A DNA stretch of 64,000 nucleotides from an uncultured Oscillospiraceae bacterium (GCA_934589145.1 CAKTNW010000007.1:1-64000), one strand, 5' to 3'. Shown: positions 24,569-33,676, counted from the stretch's first letter. Notes: generated from the sequence alone by a model not told the origin. Program-made: numbers and translations.

Positions 24569-24682
24569 GTATCTGTGTATGGAAAGCACGTTCGGCTGAA
24601 TCTCATCAATGGTACGGCATGCCTGCGGGAGTCTCCCCCGCGTACATACTGTGCCAAATTTCAAACGAGAGAGGGAGTGCAA

Positions 24683-25414
24683 ATGAGGAGAGTTCTAACA
24701 CTATTACTCACTGTTGCCATGATGCTGTCGTTGATCGTCGTGGCAAGCGCGGACACGCAGACCGTAAAGCTGAAGGTAGAAGAAACGGGTAAGACGGATA
24801 CGACCGTGACCTACACCATTACCCTGGACGCTACCAATTGCGACGGTGTTGCCGCCCTGCAGTTTACCCTGAAGCCTACGGGTATGGAGCAGGACGGTGA
24901 AGCCACCTTGACGAGTTTCAGAAAAGAGTTTAATCTGGACAACTCGAACCCCAATAAGAAGGGCAGCTATGGCTTTACCAGCGGCAAGTATGTTGCTTAT
25001 GGCGGCAATATCGACGATGGTGTTGGCCTGATGGGCGGCAAGGAGTATACCATCATGACCATCACCTATACCATTACCGGCGCAAGCCATAGTCTGGCTG
25101 TGGAAGAGTTCAAGGCCTGCCGCGATGGCGACCAGGCGATGAATAATCCCTATACTATTTCCACCGACACGGGCGATACGAACGTAAAGAAAGGTGACAT
25201 CAATGGTGATGGCACTGTAAACATCAAAGATCGTATCATCCTGATTCGCTATTTAGCTAAATGGAGCGATTATCAGAATGAGATTGTAAAGGGAGAAGCA
25301 TCTTTTGAGGCGGCCGACATCAACAATGATGGTGTTGTGAACATCAAAGATCGTATTATTTTGGTTCGCTATCTCGCTAAATGGCATGGCGAATATGATT
25401 CCTATTTTGAATAA
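24683..25414 (+). CDS. Secreted cohesin-like protein with type I dockerin
   Basis: A 243-residue protein with a signal peptide (to about ASA-D24), a cohesin-like beta domain (about 25-165) and a C-terminal dockerin of two 23-residue EF-hand-like repeats (GDINGDGTVNIKDRIILIRY and ADINNDGVVNIKDRIILVRY). It carries both kinds of module and no enzyme, so it would act as a scaffold or adaptor. It is followed 23 bp later by the third surface gene. The start was chosen for the GAGGGAG ribosome site and the signal peptide. Confidence 0.85.
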   Translation: MRRVLTLLLTVAMMLSLIVVASADTQTVKLKVEETGKTDTTVTYTITLDATNCDGVAALQFTLKPTGMEQDGEATLTSFRKEFNLDNSNPNKKGSYGFTSGKYVAYGGNIDDGVGLMGGKEYTIMTITYTITGASHSLAVEEFKACRDGDQAMNNPYTISTDTGDTNVKKGDINGDGTVNIKDRIILIRYLAKWSDYQNEIVKGEASFEAADINNDGVVNIKDRIILVRYLAKWHGEYDSYFE

Positions 25415-25437
25415 TTGAAGTTTGGAGGTTTTAAAAA

Positions 25438-27330
25438 ATGAAGAAACGCATTGTTTCATTGTTTCTGTGCGTCGTGATGCTGTTTTCTCTGCTGGGCGTT
25501 ACTGCTTATGCCGAGGGAAAAGTAAAATTTGAAGCACAGAACGTCAAGACTGAACTGGCTACTGGTGCGACTGTCAAGGTTGCAGTCAATATCACGGAAA
25601 ATCCCGGTTTGATGAGCGGTTCCTACTGTGTTAAGTGGGATAAAACCGCTTTGGAGCTTACCGCTGTTGAGTTCCTTGCTAAGGATTATCCTGATGCTTC
25701 CAGTCCTGCTATTACGGAGAATAATGGTGAGTATTGGGTAAGCTTTGGTATTGATACGGCCACCGAGAGCGCAACGTTTACTGGCAAGGCATTTGATCTG
25801 ACCTTTAAGGTGCTGGCTGGTGCAGAAGCCAAGACTTATGCTATTACTTTGGCTGTTGAAGATGATGGCTTGGCTAATGCTGATGCTGATTTGGTTGCTG
25901 CCGATGTTGTTGCTGGCTCCATTACTCTTACCGCTAAGCCTGTTGCTGTTACTGGCGTGACGCTGAATCCGACCTCCCTGTCCCTGGAAGAGGGCGCAAG
26001 CGCTAAGCTGACTGCTACCGTGAATCCTGACAACGCCACTGATAAGACCGTGACTTGGACTGTTAAGCCCGAGGGTATTGTTACCGTTGCCGAGGATGGC
26101 ACTGTTACCGCTGTTAAGGCTGGTAAGGCGACCATTACCGCTACCGCTGGCGGCAAGAAGGCTACCTGCGCTGTCACCGTGACCGAGAAGACCTGTGACC
26201 ACGCTGACAAGGAGTATCATGCTGCTGTTGACGCAACCTGCACCGAGGCTGGTAATGTTGAGTACTGGTCCTGCAAGAACTGCTCTGCCCTGTTCACCAA
26301 GAACGAGGCTGGTGAGTTTGTTGCGACCGCCAATGTGACCATCCCCGCTCTGGGCCACAAGTCCACCGGTGAGAACGTTGCTACCTGCCAGCATAAGGCA
26401 AAGTGCGATGTTTGCGGCGTTGAGTATGGCGAAGTGCTGGCTCACAAGCTGACCAAGGTTGCGGCCAAGGAGCCCACCTGCAAGGATACCGGTAACACTG
26501 AGTACTGGGTCTGCGACAACTGCGGCACCCTGTTTGCTGACGCGAAGGGTACGAAGGAAGTGACCCTGGACGATGTGACGCTGCCCGTTGACGAGAATGC
26601 GCATGATTATGAGTGGGTGTCCGAATCTGAGGGTGCGATTGACAGCAAGATCTATGTCAACACCTATAAGTGCACCGTTTGTGACGCGGTAGCTTATGAT
26701 GCTTATGTGCTGTTTAGCGTTGACATGAAGGTTTTGAAGGACGAGAACAGCAAGCGCGAGGTTCCCAAGAATGTTGCGTTTACTGTGGATGTTGTCAACG
26801 AGGAAGATACCACTCCTGCCCGCTTTGTGACCGATGGCGGTGACGAAGAGATGGAAGGCTCCTGGACGCACCTGTGCGGTGGTTTCCATGCTACTCCCGA
26901 GGCTGCAATCGCTCAGCTGAAGCAGGAACTGTCCGTTTCCAAGACTATGAAGCAGACTACTGCTAAGAAGTCCGGCTGGACGCTGGATGATTCCGAGTAT
27001 GTTGTGTCCTTCGTTTTCGATGAGAACGATGACACTGCCTACACCCTGGACATCAAGAAGAATGGCGAGGACGCTGACAGCGTGATCTTCGTCAACACCT
27101 ATTGCAAGAAGACCAGCGGCGCTGGCTTCAAGGATCCTGACAATGTCTATGGCGATCTGATGGATGATGGTAAGATCAATGGCAGCAACAAGGGCAACAC
27201 CACCAAGAGCGATGGCAAGACCGTGAATTCTGTCAAGACCTTCGATGCTGGTATCGGCCTGTACGTTGGTCTGTCCATCCTGTCCCTGACCGGCTCCGCC
27301 GTTGTCATCGGCAAGAAGAAGGTTCGCTGA
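25438..27330 (+). CDS. Surface protein with cohesin-like and BIG2 Ig-like domains
   Basis: A 630-residue protein: signal peptide (to AYA-E26), cohesin-like domain (about 28-165; GLMSGSYCVKWDK, AFDLTFKVLAG) and a BIG2 Ig-like domain (about 170-250; VTGVTLNPTSLSLEEGASAK). Two or more Cys-rich repeats follow (CTEAGNVEYWSCKNCSALF and CKDTGNTEYWVCDNCGTLF), then a further domain, and a C-terminal KTFD-plus-membrane-helix-plus-KKKVR tail resembling a degenerate sorting signal. It is probably a partner of the preceding dockerin protein. Confidence 0.8.
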   Translation: MKKRIVSLFLCVVMLFSLLGVTAYAEGKVKFEAQNVKTELATGATVKVAVNITENPGLMSGSYCVKWDKTALELTAVEFLAKDYPDASSPAITENNGEYWVSFGIDTATESATFTGKAFDLTFKVLAGAEAKTYAITLAVEDDGLANADADLVAADVVAGSITLTAKPVAVTGVTLNPTSLSLEEGASAKLTATVNPDNATDKTVTWTVKPEGIVTVAEDGTVTAVKAGKATITATAGGKKATCAVTVTEKTCDHADKEYHAAVDATCTEAGNVEYWSCKNCSALFTKNEAGEFVATANVTIPALGHKSTGENVATCQHKAKCDVCGVEYGEVLAHKLTKVAAKEPTCKDTGNTEYWVCDNCGTLFADAKGTKEVTLDDVTLPVDENAHDYEWVSESEGAIDSKIYVNTYKCTVCDAVAYDAYVLFSVDMKVLKDENSKREVPKNVAFTVDVVNEEDTTPARFVTDGGDEEMEGSWTHLCGGFHATPEAAIAQLKQELSVSKTMKQTTAKKSGWTLDDSEYVVSFVFDENDDTAYTLDIKKNGEDADSVIFVNTYCKKTSGAGFKDPDNVYGDLMDDGKINGSNKGNTTKSDGKTVNSVKTFDAGIGLYVGLSILSLTGSAVVIGKKKVR

Positions 27331-27360
27331 ACCAACTGCCAAAAGGCATAGAATCACATA

Positions 27361-27392
27361 AAAAATGACCGTCGAAAGACGGTCATTTTTTT
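27361..27392 (+). terminator. Terminator of the surface-protein pair
   Basis: ATGACCGTC/GACGGTCAT stem with a GAAA loop and seven T. Confidence 0.9.
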
Positions 27393-27473
27393 GCTTGCGG
27401 CAGGGAATTTCTTCCAGCGTCGACAGGGAGGAAAAACTGTGCGGAAATGGGCAAAACTACGCTGTGGCAGGGG

Positions 27474-27502
27474 TTGACAAGCCATACAACCTTCGTTATA
27501 AT
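27474..27502 (+). promoter_or_regulatory. Perfect consensus sigma-A promoter of the hydrogenase
   Basis: TTGACA at 27474-27479, 17-nt spacer, TATAAT at 27497-27502. Confidence 0.9.
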
Positions 27503-27541
27503 GTGATACTTGGAACAACTAACCCATAGAAAGGAAACACC

Positions 27542-29080
27542 ATGAGAAATATTACCTGCAGCATCGCCGACACCCGCAAGCGCGTGTTCGCCGAGGTGGC
27601 AAAAATGGCTTATGACGAGGATTACTCCCGCATGGAGAAGCTCCCCTATGAGATCATGCCCGGGGAAAAAGCCACCGTGCGTGAATCCATCTTCCTGGAG
27701 CGCGCCATCGTGGGTGAGCGCATCCGTCTGGCCATGGGCCTGCCTCTGCGTTCCGTGTCTGAGCACAACCTGCTCAGCGACGGTGTGGAGGAGAGTGCTA
27801 TTGCGGAGAAATATTACGATCCCCCGCTGATCAACATCATCAAGTACGCCTGCAACGCCTGTCCGCCCACTCATTACGAGGTCACCAACATGTGCCAGGG
27901 CTGCCTGGCCCATCACTGCTATCACGCCTGCCCCAAGAACGCCATTTCCTTCGTCAAGGGCAAGGCCGTCATCGACCAGGAGAAGTGCATCAAGTGCGGC
28001 CGCTGCAAGCAGAGCTGCTCCTACCAGGCCATCATCAAGTTCGAGCGTCCCTGCACCGAGGCCTGCGGCATGAACGCCATCACCAGCGACGAACTGGGCC
28101 GCGCCCAGATCGACCAGGACAAGTGCGTCAGCTGCGGCATGTGCCTGGTGAACTGCCCCTTCGGTGCTATCGTGGACAAGGGCCAGCTCTTCCAGTTGAT
28201 CCACGCCATCAACCGCGGTCAGAAGGTGGTGGCCATCATCGCCCCGGCCTTCTGGGGCCAGTTCGGTGACAAGGTCACCGCCGGTCAGATCAAGGAGGCC
28301 ATGAAGATGCTGGGCTTCGCCGCGTTGGAAGAGGTGGCTATCGGCGCTGACCTGTGCGCCATTGAGGAGGCCGAGGAGTTCATGGAGAACGTGCCGGAGA
28401 AGCAGCCCTTTATGGCCACCTCCTGCTGTCCCGCCTGGGCCATGATGGCCAAGAAGGAGTTCCCCGGCATGGCCCCCTATATCTCCATGACCATGACCCC
28501 CATGGTGCTGACGGCCCGGCTCATGAAGCGCCGTGACCCCAACTGCCGCGTGGCCTTCATCGGCCCCTGCGCCGCCAAGAAGCTGGAGGCCAGCCGCCGC
28601 AGCGTCCGCAGCGAGGTGGACTTCGTCCTGACCTTCGAGGAGCTGCGGGGTATGTTCGAGGCCAAGAACATCGATTTCAGCCAGATCCCCGACGTGCCCT
28701 CCCACTTTGAGGCCAGCGCCCCCGGCGTAGGCTTTGCCGCCAGCGGCGGCGTGGCCAAGGCGGTGGAGGACGTGATCCACCGTGAGCGCCCCAATATGGA
28801 GGTCAAGACCGTGTATGCCGAGGGCCTGCGGGAGTGCCGCCAGATGCTGCGCATTGCCCGCACCGGCAAGTACGACGGGTACCTGCTGGAGGGCATGGCC
28901 TGTCCCGGCGGCTGCATCGCCGGTGCCGGTACCGTCCGCCCGCCGGAGAAGTCCAAGGCGTGGCTGGAGAAGTACAAGGCCGCCGCGCCCCTCAGCAACC
29001 CCCTGGAGACGGCGTATATCAAGGATCTCTCCCTGCTGCACGAGGACAGCGAGGAGTGGGAGCGTGTCAGCCACCACTAA
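27542..29080 (+). CDS. [FeFe] hydrogenase, group B type
   Basis: A 512-residue monomeric iron-only hydrogenase that exchanges electrons between ferredoxin and protons. The N-terminal half holds several Cys clusters (CNACP, CQGC...CYHACP, CIKCGRCKQSC, CVSCGMCLVNCP) for [4Fe-4S] centres. The C-terminal half holds H-cluster motifs TSCCPAW (about 293), IGPCAAKK (about 340) and EGMACPGGC (about 449). The Cys spacing of the N-terminal part matches the group B enzymes of clostridia rather than the CpI type. It has its own perfect promoter and terminator. Maturation genes are not in the window. Confidence 0.9.
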   Translation: MRNITCSIADTRKRVFAEVAKMAYDEDYSRMEKLPYEIMPGEKATVRESIFLERAIVGERIRLAMGLPLRSVSEHNLLSDGVEESAIAEKYYDPPLINIIKYACNACPPTHYEVTNMCQGCLAHHCYHACPKNAISFVKGKAVIDQEKCIKCGRCKQSCSYQAIIKFERPCTEACGMNAITSDELGRAQIDQDKCVSCGMCLVNCPFGAIVDKGQLFQLIHAINRGQKVVAIIAPAFWGQFGDKVTAGQIKEAMKMLGFAALEEVAIGADLCAIEEAEEFMENVPEKQPFMATSCCPAWAMMAKKEFPGMAPYISMTMTPMVLTARLMKRRDPNCRVAFIGPCAAKKLEASRRSVRSEVDFVLTFEELRGMFEAKNIDFSQIPDVPSHFEASAPGVGFAASGGVAKAVEDVIHRERPNMEVKTVYAEGLRECRQMLRIARTGKYDGYLLEGMACPGGCIAGAGTVRPPEKSKAWLEKYKAAAPLSNPLETAYIKDLSLLHEDSEEWERVSHH

Positions 29081-29093
29081 AAGCGGAAAACAG

Positions 29094-29124
29094 AAAAGAG
29101 ACGCCAGATGGCGTCTCTTTTTTT
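29094..29124 (+). terminator. Terminator of the hydrogenase gene
   Basis: Twelve-bp stem AAAAGAGACGCC/GGCGTCTCTTTT with seven T. Confidence 0.9.
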
Positions 29125-29149
29125 GCGTAAAAAGGGAAGGGCTGGAACT

Positions 29150-29475
29150 TCGTAGGGCGGGGTGACCACACCCCGCCGCCCGATGGCCGCAGTGCAATAC
29201 TGTGCGGCGGCATGTGGTCATGCCGCCCTATGAATCGGTTACTGACAGAACTCCGTAGGGCGGGGTGACCACACCCCGCCGCCCGATATACATCCGACTA
29301 TCGTTGCTCACTTCGTAGGGGGCGATGCCCACATCGCCCCGTGCGACATAGGCAGGGTTCGGTGTTCATTTCGTAGGGGCGGACGACTCTGTCCGCCCTG
29401 GCGATGTCCCGGCGAACCTTCAAGGGGCCGATACCCCAAGGGCACTCGTTCCGCTGCGCTTCACAGCGCTCGTCA
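29150..29475. repeat. Cluster of GTAGGG-type palindromic repeats
   Basis: Four GTAGGG units (near 29151, 29255, 29314 and 29374) each close on a GC-rich inverted arm. An inverted copy of the longer GCGAAGCGGAACA-type unit follows at 29427-29475. The same units occur at 2712-2946 and 30897. I see no gene in 29125-29522. Confidence 0.75.
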
Positions 29476-29522
29476 TCAGCCTCTACAGGCCACAGGAACC
29501 CGCTTTGCAGGGGGCGATATGA

Positions 29523-30263
29523 TCAGGGATGCTCGCGGATCTGGACGACGACCCACTCGCCGCTGGCGTCCCTGGCCACCTGCCAGAGGGCGGGAATGTT
29601 CCAACTGCCGCAGGCACTGCTGCCGTCGTAGCGGAAGGTCTCCGATGAGTAAAAGACCCAGAGCCAGCCCTCGTTTTCGCCCAGGTGGGCAGACCACAGC
29701 TCCAACGAGTGCTCGTTGAACGCCGCGTCCTCATAGCTGTCCACGGCGGTGGCATAACGGGCCAGCAGGCCATATGCCGCCTCGTTTTCCTCTCTGGTGT
29801 GCCCTACATCGTTGAACGCCTGATCCGCCAGGCGCAGAACGGCCTGCGCCTCCCGGCGGTCTGAGGCGGAGCCAATGCATAGGGCCTTTGCGATCTGGTC
29901 GCCGCTGTAATAATTGCCCATGGTCATGGGGCCAATGTCCAGAATACGGTAGACCGGGAAGAAGTGCAGCAGCAGACAGGCGATGAGAAAGATCCCGGCA
30001 ATGACCACGGCGGTGCGGCGGGCGCTTTTGCGAACCTTCCGGCGTGTGGCCTTCATGGATCTGACGACCTCCGGCTCCAGGCCGCTTTGTATCTCGTCAC
30101 CCAGGGTCTCAAGCGTTGCGCCGACCTTCAGCGATTCCAGTTCGGCGGCACATTCGGGGCAGTTTTCCAGATGGGCCCGGACAAAGGCGGCGGTCTCCTC
30201 GCGCACCATATTCTCCAAGTACAGGGGCAGAATATCACGAACAATACTGCACTCATGATTCAT
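29523..30263 (-). CDS. Anti-sigma factor with zinc-finger (zf-HC2-like) domain
   Basis: A 246-residue protein. The N-terminal ASD/zf-HC2-type segment (HECSIVRDILPLYLENM ... HLENCPEC) includes the CxxC of the zinc anti-sigma domain. One membrane helix (about 85-103) and an extracytoplasmic sensor domain follow. It overlaps the stop of the upstream ECF sigma gene by 11 bp, the standard arrangement for a sigma/anti-sigma pair. The signal sensed is unknown. Confidence 0.9.
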   Translation of the reverse strand: MNHECSIVRDILPLYLENMVREETAAFVRAHLENCPECAAELESLKVGATLETLGDEIQSGLEPEVVRSMKATRRKVRKSARRTAVVIAGIFLIACLLLHFFPVYRILDIGPMTMGNYYSGDQIAKALCIGSASDRREAQAVLRLADQAFNDVGHTREENEAAYGLLARYATAVDSYEDAAFNEHSLELWSAHLGENEGWLWVFYSSETFRYDGSSACGSWNIPALWQVARDASGEWVVVQIREHP

Positions 30264-30753
30264 GTTCGCTTTCCTCCAATCTGCGTTGTATCAGCCTTCG
30301 GGCCCTGTGGTAGGTAACGCAGGCCCAGTTATCGGTTTTGCCGTAGAGCTCGGCGATCTCTTTGAACGACAGCTCACCCAGTACGCGCCACATGAAGACG
30401 CCCTTATACGGCTCGGCCATATCATACAGCGCCCTCCGGATCCGGCGGACATCCTCAAGCTGGCTGAGCTGCGTATCCATAGGGGGCTCCGGATCGGCAA
30501 GATTTTGCAGCTCCCATTCATCGATGTCCGCGGTTTTTCTCCGTTTTTTCAGGTAGGAGCAGTAGGTGTTTTTGGCGATCTGGCAGAGCCAGACCCGCAT
30601 GTCGCAGTCGCCGCGAAAACGGTCGATAGACTGGATGGCCTTGAAAAAGGTCTCGCTGGTGATCTCCTCGGCAACAGACGCGCTGCCGGAAAGCTGCCGG
30701 ACATAGTGATACACCGACTGGAAATAGGCGCTGTAGATCTGTTCAAATTCCAT
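30253..30753 (-). CDS. ECF RNA polymerase sigma factor
   Basis: A 166-residue sigma-70-family ECF factor. Region 2 (SAYFQSVYHYVRQLSG...ITSETFFKAIQSIDRFRGD, about 8-70) and region 4 (KGVFMWRVLGELSFKEIAEL, about 115-160) are intact. It is held inactive by the membrane anti-sigma factor encoded just downstream. No sequence-evident self-promoter was identified. Confidence 0.92.
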   Translation of the reverse strand: MEFEQIYSAYFQSVYHYVRQLSGSASVAEEITSETFFKAIQSIDRFRGDCDMRVWLCQIAKNTYCSYLKKRRKTADIDEWELQNLADPEPPMDTQLSQLEDVRRIRRALYDMAEPYKGVFMWRVLGELSFKEIAELYGKTDNWACVTYHRARRLIQRRLEESEHES

Positions 30754-30896
30754 GCGCTACCACCCCCTTTCAAGGATAAGACTCCGCAGCGGGCGAAATC
30801 TTACAGGAAAAATGAAAAAAATAGCGGGCAGGCAGCGGAAAACGGCGCTGTCTGCCCGCGCAGAGGTCAGCATCCAGGCAGGGTTCGATGCTCATT

Positions 30897-30930
30897 CCGT
30901 AGGGGCGGCCCTTGCGGCCGCCCGCCCCGT
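30897..30930. repeat. Single GTAGGGGCGG palindromic unit
   Basis: GTAGGGGCGGCC is followed by the complementary GGCCGCCCGCCCC, the same family as the clusters at 2712 and 29150. Confidence 0.6.
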
Positions 30931-30945
30931 CAGCACCCCCAAAAC

Positions 30946-31584
30946 TCAGAAGGGCTTGGCGTTCTGGCTCTGGTGGAAGTTGGTGGTGACGGTGGGCTCC
31001 TTCTCCGGCAGGCCGAACTGCTCCTTGCCCAACTGGATGCTCTTCATCAGGAAGGCCATGTTGCGGCCCAGCGTCCGCATGGTCTGCAGGCCCTCCTTAT
31101 CCTGCAGCACCTCCTCCGGCTTGTTGCCGTACACCATGTTCCAGTACTGGCTGCTGGCGATGGGCATGCCGCAGATGGTGAAGTACTTGTTCAGCGCGTC
31201 GAAGGTGGCGGTGTTGCCGCCCCGGCGGCAGGACACCACCGACGCGCCAACCTTCATGGTCTTGTTGATCCACGGCGTGCTGAAAAACAGCCGGTCCATA
31301 AAGGAGATGGCGCCGCCGGCAGGGGAGGCGTAGTACACCGGGGAGCCGATCACCAGAGCGTCGGCCTCGTTGAACTTCTGGGCCACCTCGTTCACCAGAT
31401 CGTCGTGGACGCAGCGGTGGGTCTTCTTGCAAACGCCGCAGGCATTGCAGGAGATGTTGGTCTTCCCGGCCTGAACGATCTCCGTCTCGATGCCCTCGGC
31501 CTCCAGCGTTCTGGCCAGCTCCGCCAGAGCGGTATAGGTGCAGCCCTTCTCGTGGGGGCTGCCGTTGATCAGCAGTGCTTTCAT
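30946..31584 (-). CDS. Flavodoxin-fold NAD(P)H-dependent FMN reductase
   Basis: A 212-residue protein with the flavin-binding loop NGSPHEKGCTYTAL at residue 7, a Cys-rich CNACGVCKKTHRC insertion at about 48-60 and SPVYYASPAGG, which are marks of the NADPH-dependent FMN reductase/iron-sulfur flavoprotein family. It probably transfers electrons to flavins or quinones. The ATG at 31584 follows AGGAGG. It is last in a likely three-gene minus-strand unit with the MGMT and prolyl-editing genes. Confidence 0.88.
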   Translation of the reverse strand: MKALLINGSPHEKGCTYTALAELARTLEAEGIETEIVQAGKTNISCNACGVCKKTHRCVHDDLVNEVAQKFNEADALVIGSPVYYASPAGGAISFMDRLFFSTPWINKTMKVGASVVSCRRGGNTATFDALNKYFTICGMPIASSQYWNMVYGNKPEEVLQDKEGLQTMRTLGRNMAFLMKSIQLGKEQFGLPEKEPTVTTNFHQSQNAKPF

Positions 31585-31613
31585 GATATGTCCTCCTGTC
31601 ATTTGTCTTGTTA

Positions 31614-31913
31614 TCAGATGCCGGAATAGCGGCATCGCTTCATGTCCACATGGTTCTCGTCCCGGAAGGGGACGCCCTCCTGCCGCAGCAGGAAGCCCTG
31701 CTCCGGCCAATGGGGCGCCAGCCGCCCGTCGTGTCCCACCACCCGGTGGCAGGGATAGTCGCCGTACAGACCGGCGCTGCTGAGCACCTTACCCACCAGC
31801 CGGGCGTTCCGCTCCCGTCCGATGAGCCGGGCGATCTGGCCGTAGGAGGCCACCTGGCCCTCGGGGATCTCGCCCACCACGGCCAGGATCTCGTAGATCA
31901 GACGCTCATCCAT
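31614..31913 (-). CDS. MGMT-domain DNA-binding/alkyltransferase-like protein
   Basis: A 99-residue protein equal to only the C-terminal domain of O6-methylguanine-DNA methyltransferase. It has the DNA-binding helix (GQVASYGQIARLIG) and the PCHRVV motif with the acceptor cysteine. Stand-alone YbaZ/Atl1 proteins usually have Trp in place of this Cys, so this one may retain transferase activity. It lies 4 bp from the upstream gene and 29 bp from the downstream one. Confidence 0.9.
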   Translation of the reverse strand: MDERLIYEILAVVGEIPEGQVASYGQIARLIGRERNARLVGKVLSSAGLYGDYPCHRVVGHDGRLAPHWPEQGFLLRQEGVPFRDENHVDMKRCRYSGI

Positions 31914-31917
31914 GGTG

Positions 31918-32406
31918 TCATAGTCTCGTCAGTTCCACGGCGTTGCCGTGGTCACGGATCAGCCGCAGCAGCTCCGCCGCCTGCAGCCACACGGTGGCGG
32001 TGTTGTCGTTGGGGTGTACGCCGATGCGGCCCGGCGGCAGCAGGAATGCCTCGTCCAGATAGAACCGGACGCTGCGGCTCTCGTCATTCAGCAGGCCCAG
32101 GGGCGTCACCGAGCCGGGGGTTAGGCGCAGGAACGCCATCAGATCATCCGTCGAGGCAAAGCTGAGGGGCCGGGTGCCGTGGGCCTGGCGGAACTCCTTT
32201 AGATCCACCCGCTTGTCGCCCTGGACGGTGATCAGATAGTAATTCCGCTTTTTGTCGTCCCGAACGAACAGGTTCTTGGCGTCAGCCTCGGGATAGGGCA
32301 GAGCCAGGTCGGCGCACTCCTCCATGTTGTAGACGGCCTTGTGTTCCGTGATCTCAAAGGTCACGCCGTTGGCGCGAAGAAAGTCATAGGTCTCCTGCTT
32401 GTTCAT
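31918..32406 (-). CDS. Prolyl-tRNA editing protein (YbaK/ProX family)
   Basis: A 162-residue protein of the INS/YbaK editing-domain family, which hydrolyses mischarged aminoacyl-tRNA such as Ala-tRNA-Pro. Marks are YPEADAKNLFVRDDKKRNYYL and RLTPGSVTPLGLLND. The start at 32406 follows GGGAGG; the open frame extends upstream but without a ribosome site. It is the first gene of the unit that includes the MGMT-type and flavin reductase genes. Confidence 0.92.
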   Translation of the reverse strand: MNKQETYDFLRANGVTFEITEHKAVYNMEECADLALPYPEADAKNLFVRDDKKRNYYLITVQGDKRVDLKEFRQAHGTRPLSFASTDDLMAFLRLTPGSVTPLGLLNDESRSVRFYLDEAFLLPPGRIGVHPNDNTATVWLQAAELLRLIRDHGNAVELTRL

Positions 32407-32550
32407 GGCGAGCCTCCCTTCACATGGTATTACCCCGATTATAGGGCGTTTCCCGGCAAAATGCAAGAGGCGGGGAAGGGGAGAGGCGACAAAGAATATC
32501 CACGGGAGGGCATACATCCTCCCGTGGATACTCTTTGTTTAATATTTCGT

Positions 32551-33471
32551 TCAGATCACGAACTGCTCCAGATACCGCTTGCTGAGCCGCAGGGACTTCA
32601 GCACGGCCTCCTCGCTGCCCTCGAAGGACTTGTCCTCCACCTCAATGCAGGTGTAGCTGTCGTAGCCGATGTCGGTCAGGGCGGAGACGAACTTGCCCCA
32701 GTCCACATCGCCCAGGCCGGGCAGCTTGGGACTCATGAAGTCCAAGGGATAGGCCATCACACCCACGCGGGCCAGCTTCTCCGGGAACAGCTTGATGTCC
32801 TTGTAGTGGACGTGGAAGATCTTGTCCTTGAACTCGTACAGGGGCTTCAGATAGTCGATCATCTGCCACACGAAGTGGCTGGGATCGTAGTTGATGCCCA
32901 GATTCGCGCTGGGCAGGATGTCAAAGACCTTGTGCCAGATGTCGGGGGTGGTCATCAGATTCTGGCCGCCGGGCCACTGGTCGCGGCCGAACAGCATGGG
33001 GCAGTTCTCGATGGCGATGCGGACGCCCAGCTCCTCCGCCAGGGCGATGATGGGAGGCCAGACATCCTTCACCAGCTCCAGATTTTCCTCCACGCTCTTG
33101 GTCTGATCCCGGCCGATAAAGGTGGTCACCAGATTGACGCCCAGCTTGGCGCTGGCGCGGATCACGGTCATCAGGTGCGCCACGTTGGCGGCGCGCTTCT
33201 CCAGGTCGCCGTCCATGGTGTTGGGATAGAAGGCCAGGGCGGAGATCTCTACATGGTGGTCGGCGGCGTAGTCCAGGATGTGCTTGGCATAGGCGTCATC
33301 CTCGCACACGCGGGCCACATCGATATGGCTGACACCGGCATAGCGGCGCTCCGCCTTGCCGGAGGGCCAGCAGGCCACCTCCACGCAGGAAAAGCCCATC
33401 TCGGACACGGTGTCGATCATTTTTTCATAGTCATACTGCTCCAGAATGGCAGTGACAAGACCCATTTTCAT
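32551..33471 (-). CDS. Sugar phosphate isomerase/epimerase (xylose isomerase-like TIM barrel)
   Basis: A 306-residue AP endonuclease-family-2 TIM barrel with metal-site segments VRIAIENCP, LGINYDPSHFVWQ, FHVHYKDIK and CIEVEDKSFEG. It probably epimerises or isomerises a cyclitol or keto sugar. It is divergent from the lacI-type gene and presumably co-regulated with the sugar dehydrogenase and ABC genes. The ATG at 33471 follows GAGAGGAG. A TTGACA/TACCTT pair (33545-33517, 17-nt spacer) may be its promoter. Confidence 0.88.
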   Translation of the reverse strand: MKMGLVTAILEQYDYEKMIDTVSEMGFSCVEVACWPSGKAERRYAGVSHIDVARVCEDDAYAKHILDYAADHHVEISALAFYPNTMDGDLEKRAANVAHLMTVIRASAKLGVNLVTTFIGRDQTKSVEENLELVKDVWPPIIALAEELGVRIAIENCPMLFGRDQWPGGQNLMTTPDIWHKVFDILPSANLGINYDPSHFVWQMIDYLKPLYEFKDKIFHVHYKDIKLFPEKLARVGVMAYPLDFMSPKLPGLGDVDWGKFVSALTDIGYDSYTCIEVEDKSFEGSEEAVLKSLRLSKRYLEQFVI

Positions 33472-33646
33472 CGGTATCGCTCCTCTCAGAATGCGTAGTG
33501 GTTGTTCACTCAATTTAAGGTAATCATAAAATTTTGCTTTGTCAAGGGGGAATCAACAGTTTGTCAAAGGATTGTGCAAACCGCCCGAAAGCGCCGCCGG
33601 GGAATTAGCGAAAGGGCTGAAAATTCTGCACATTTTGCCATATTCC

Positions 33647-33676
33647 TTGACAGGCCGCCGTCCGGGCTGGTATGAT
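33647..33676 (+). promoter_or_regulatory. Promoter of the lacI-type regulator
   Basis: TTGACA, 18 nt, TATGAT, with an operator palindrome just downstream. Confidence 0.75.

Noticed and set aside
25456..27357. A 633-codon minus-strand frame over the BIG2 surface gene
   Set aside because: It is a shadow frame; the repetitive surface-protein sequence keeps it open.
27383..29221. A 612-codon minus-strand frame over the hydrogenase
   Set aside because: It is antisense to a gene with a perfect promoter, terminator and H-cluster motifs. The frame is only open because of codon bias.
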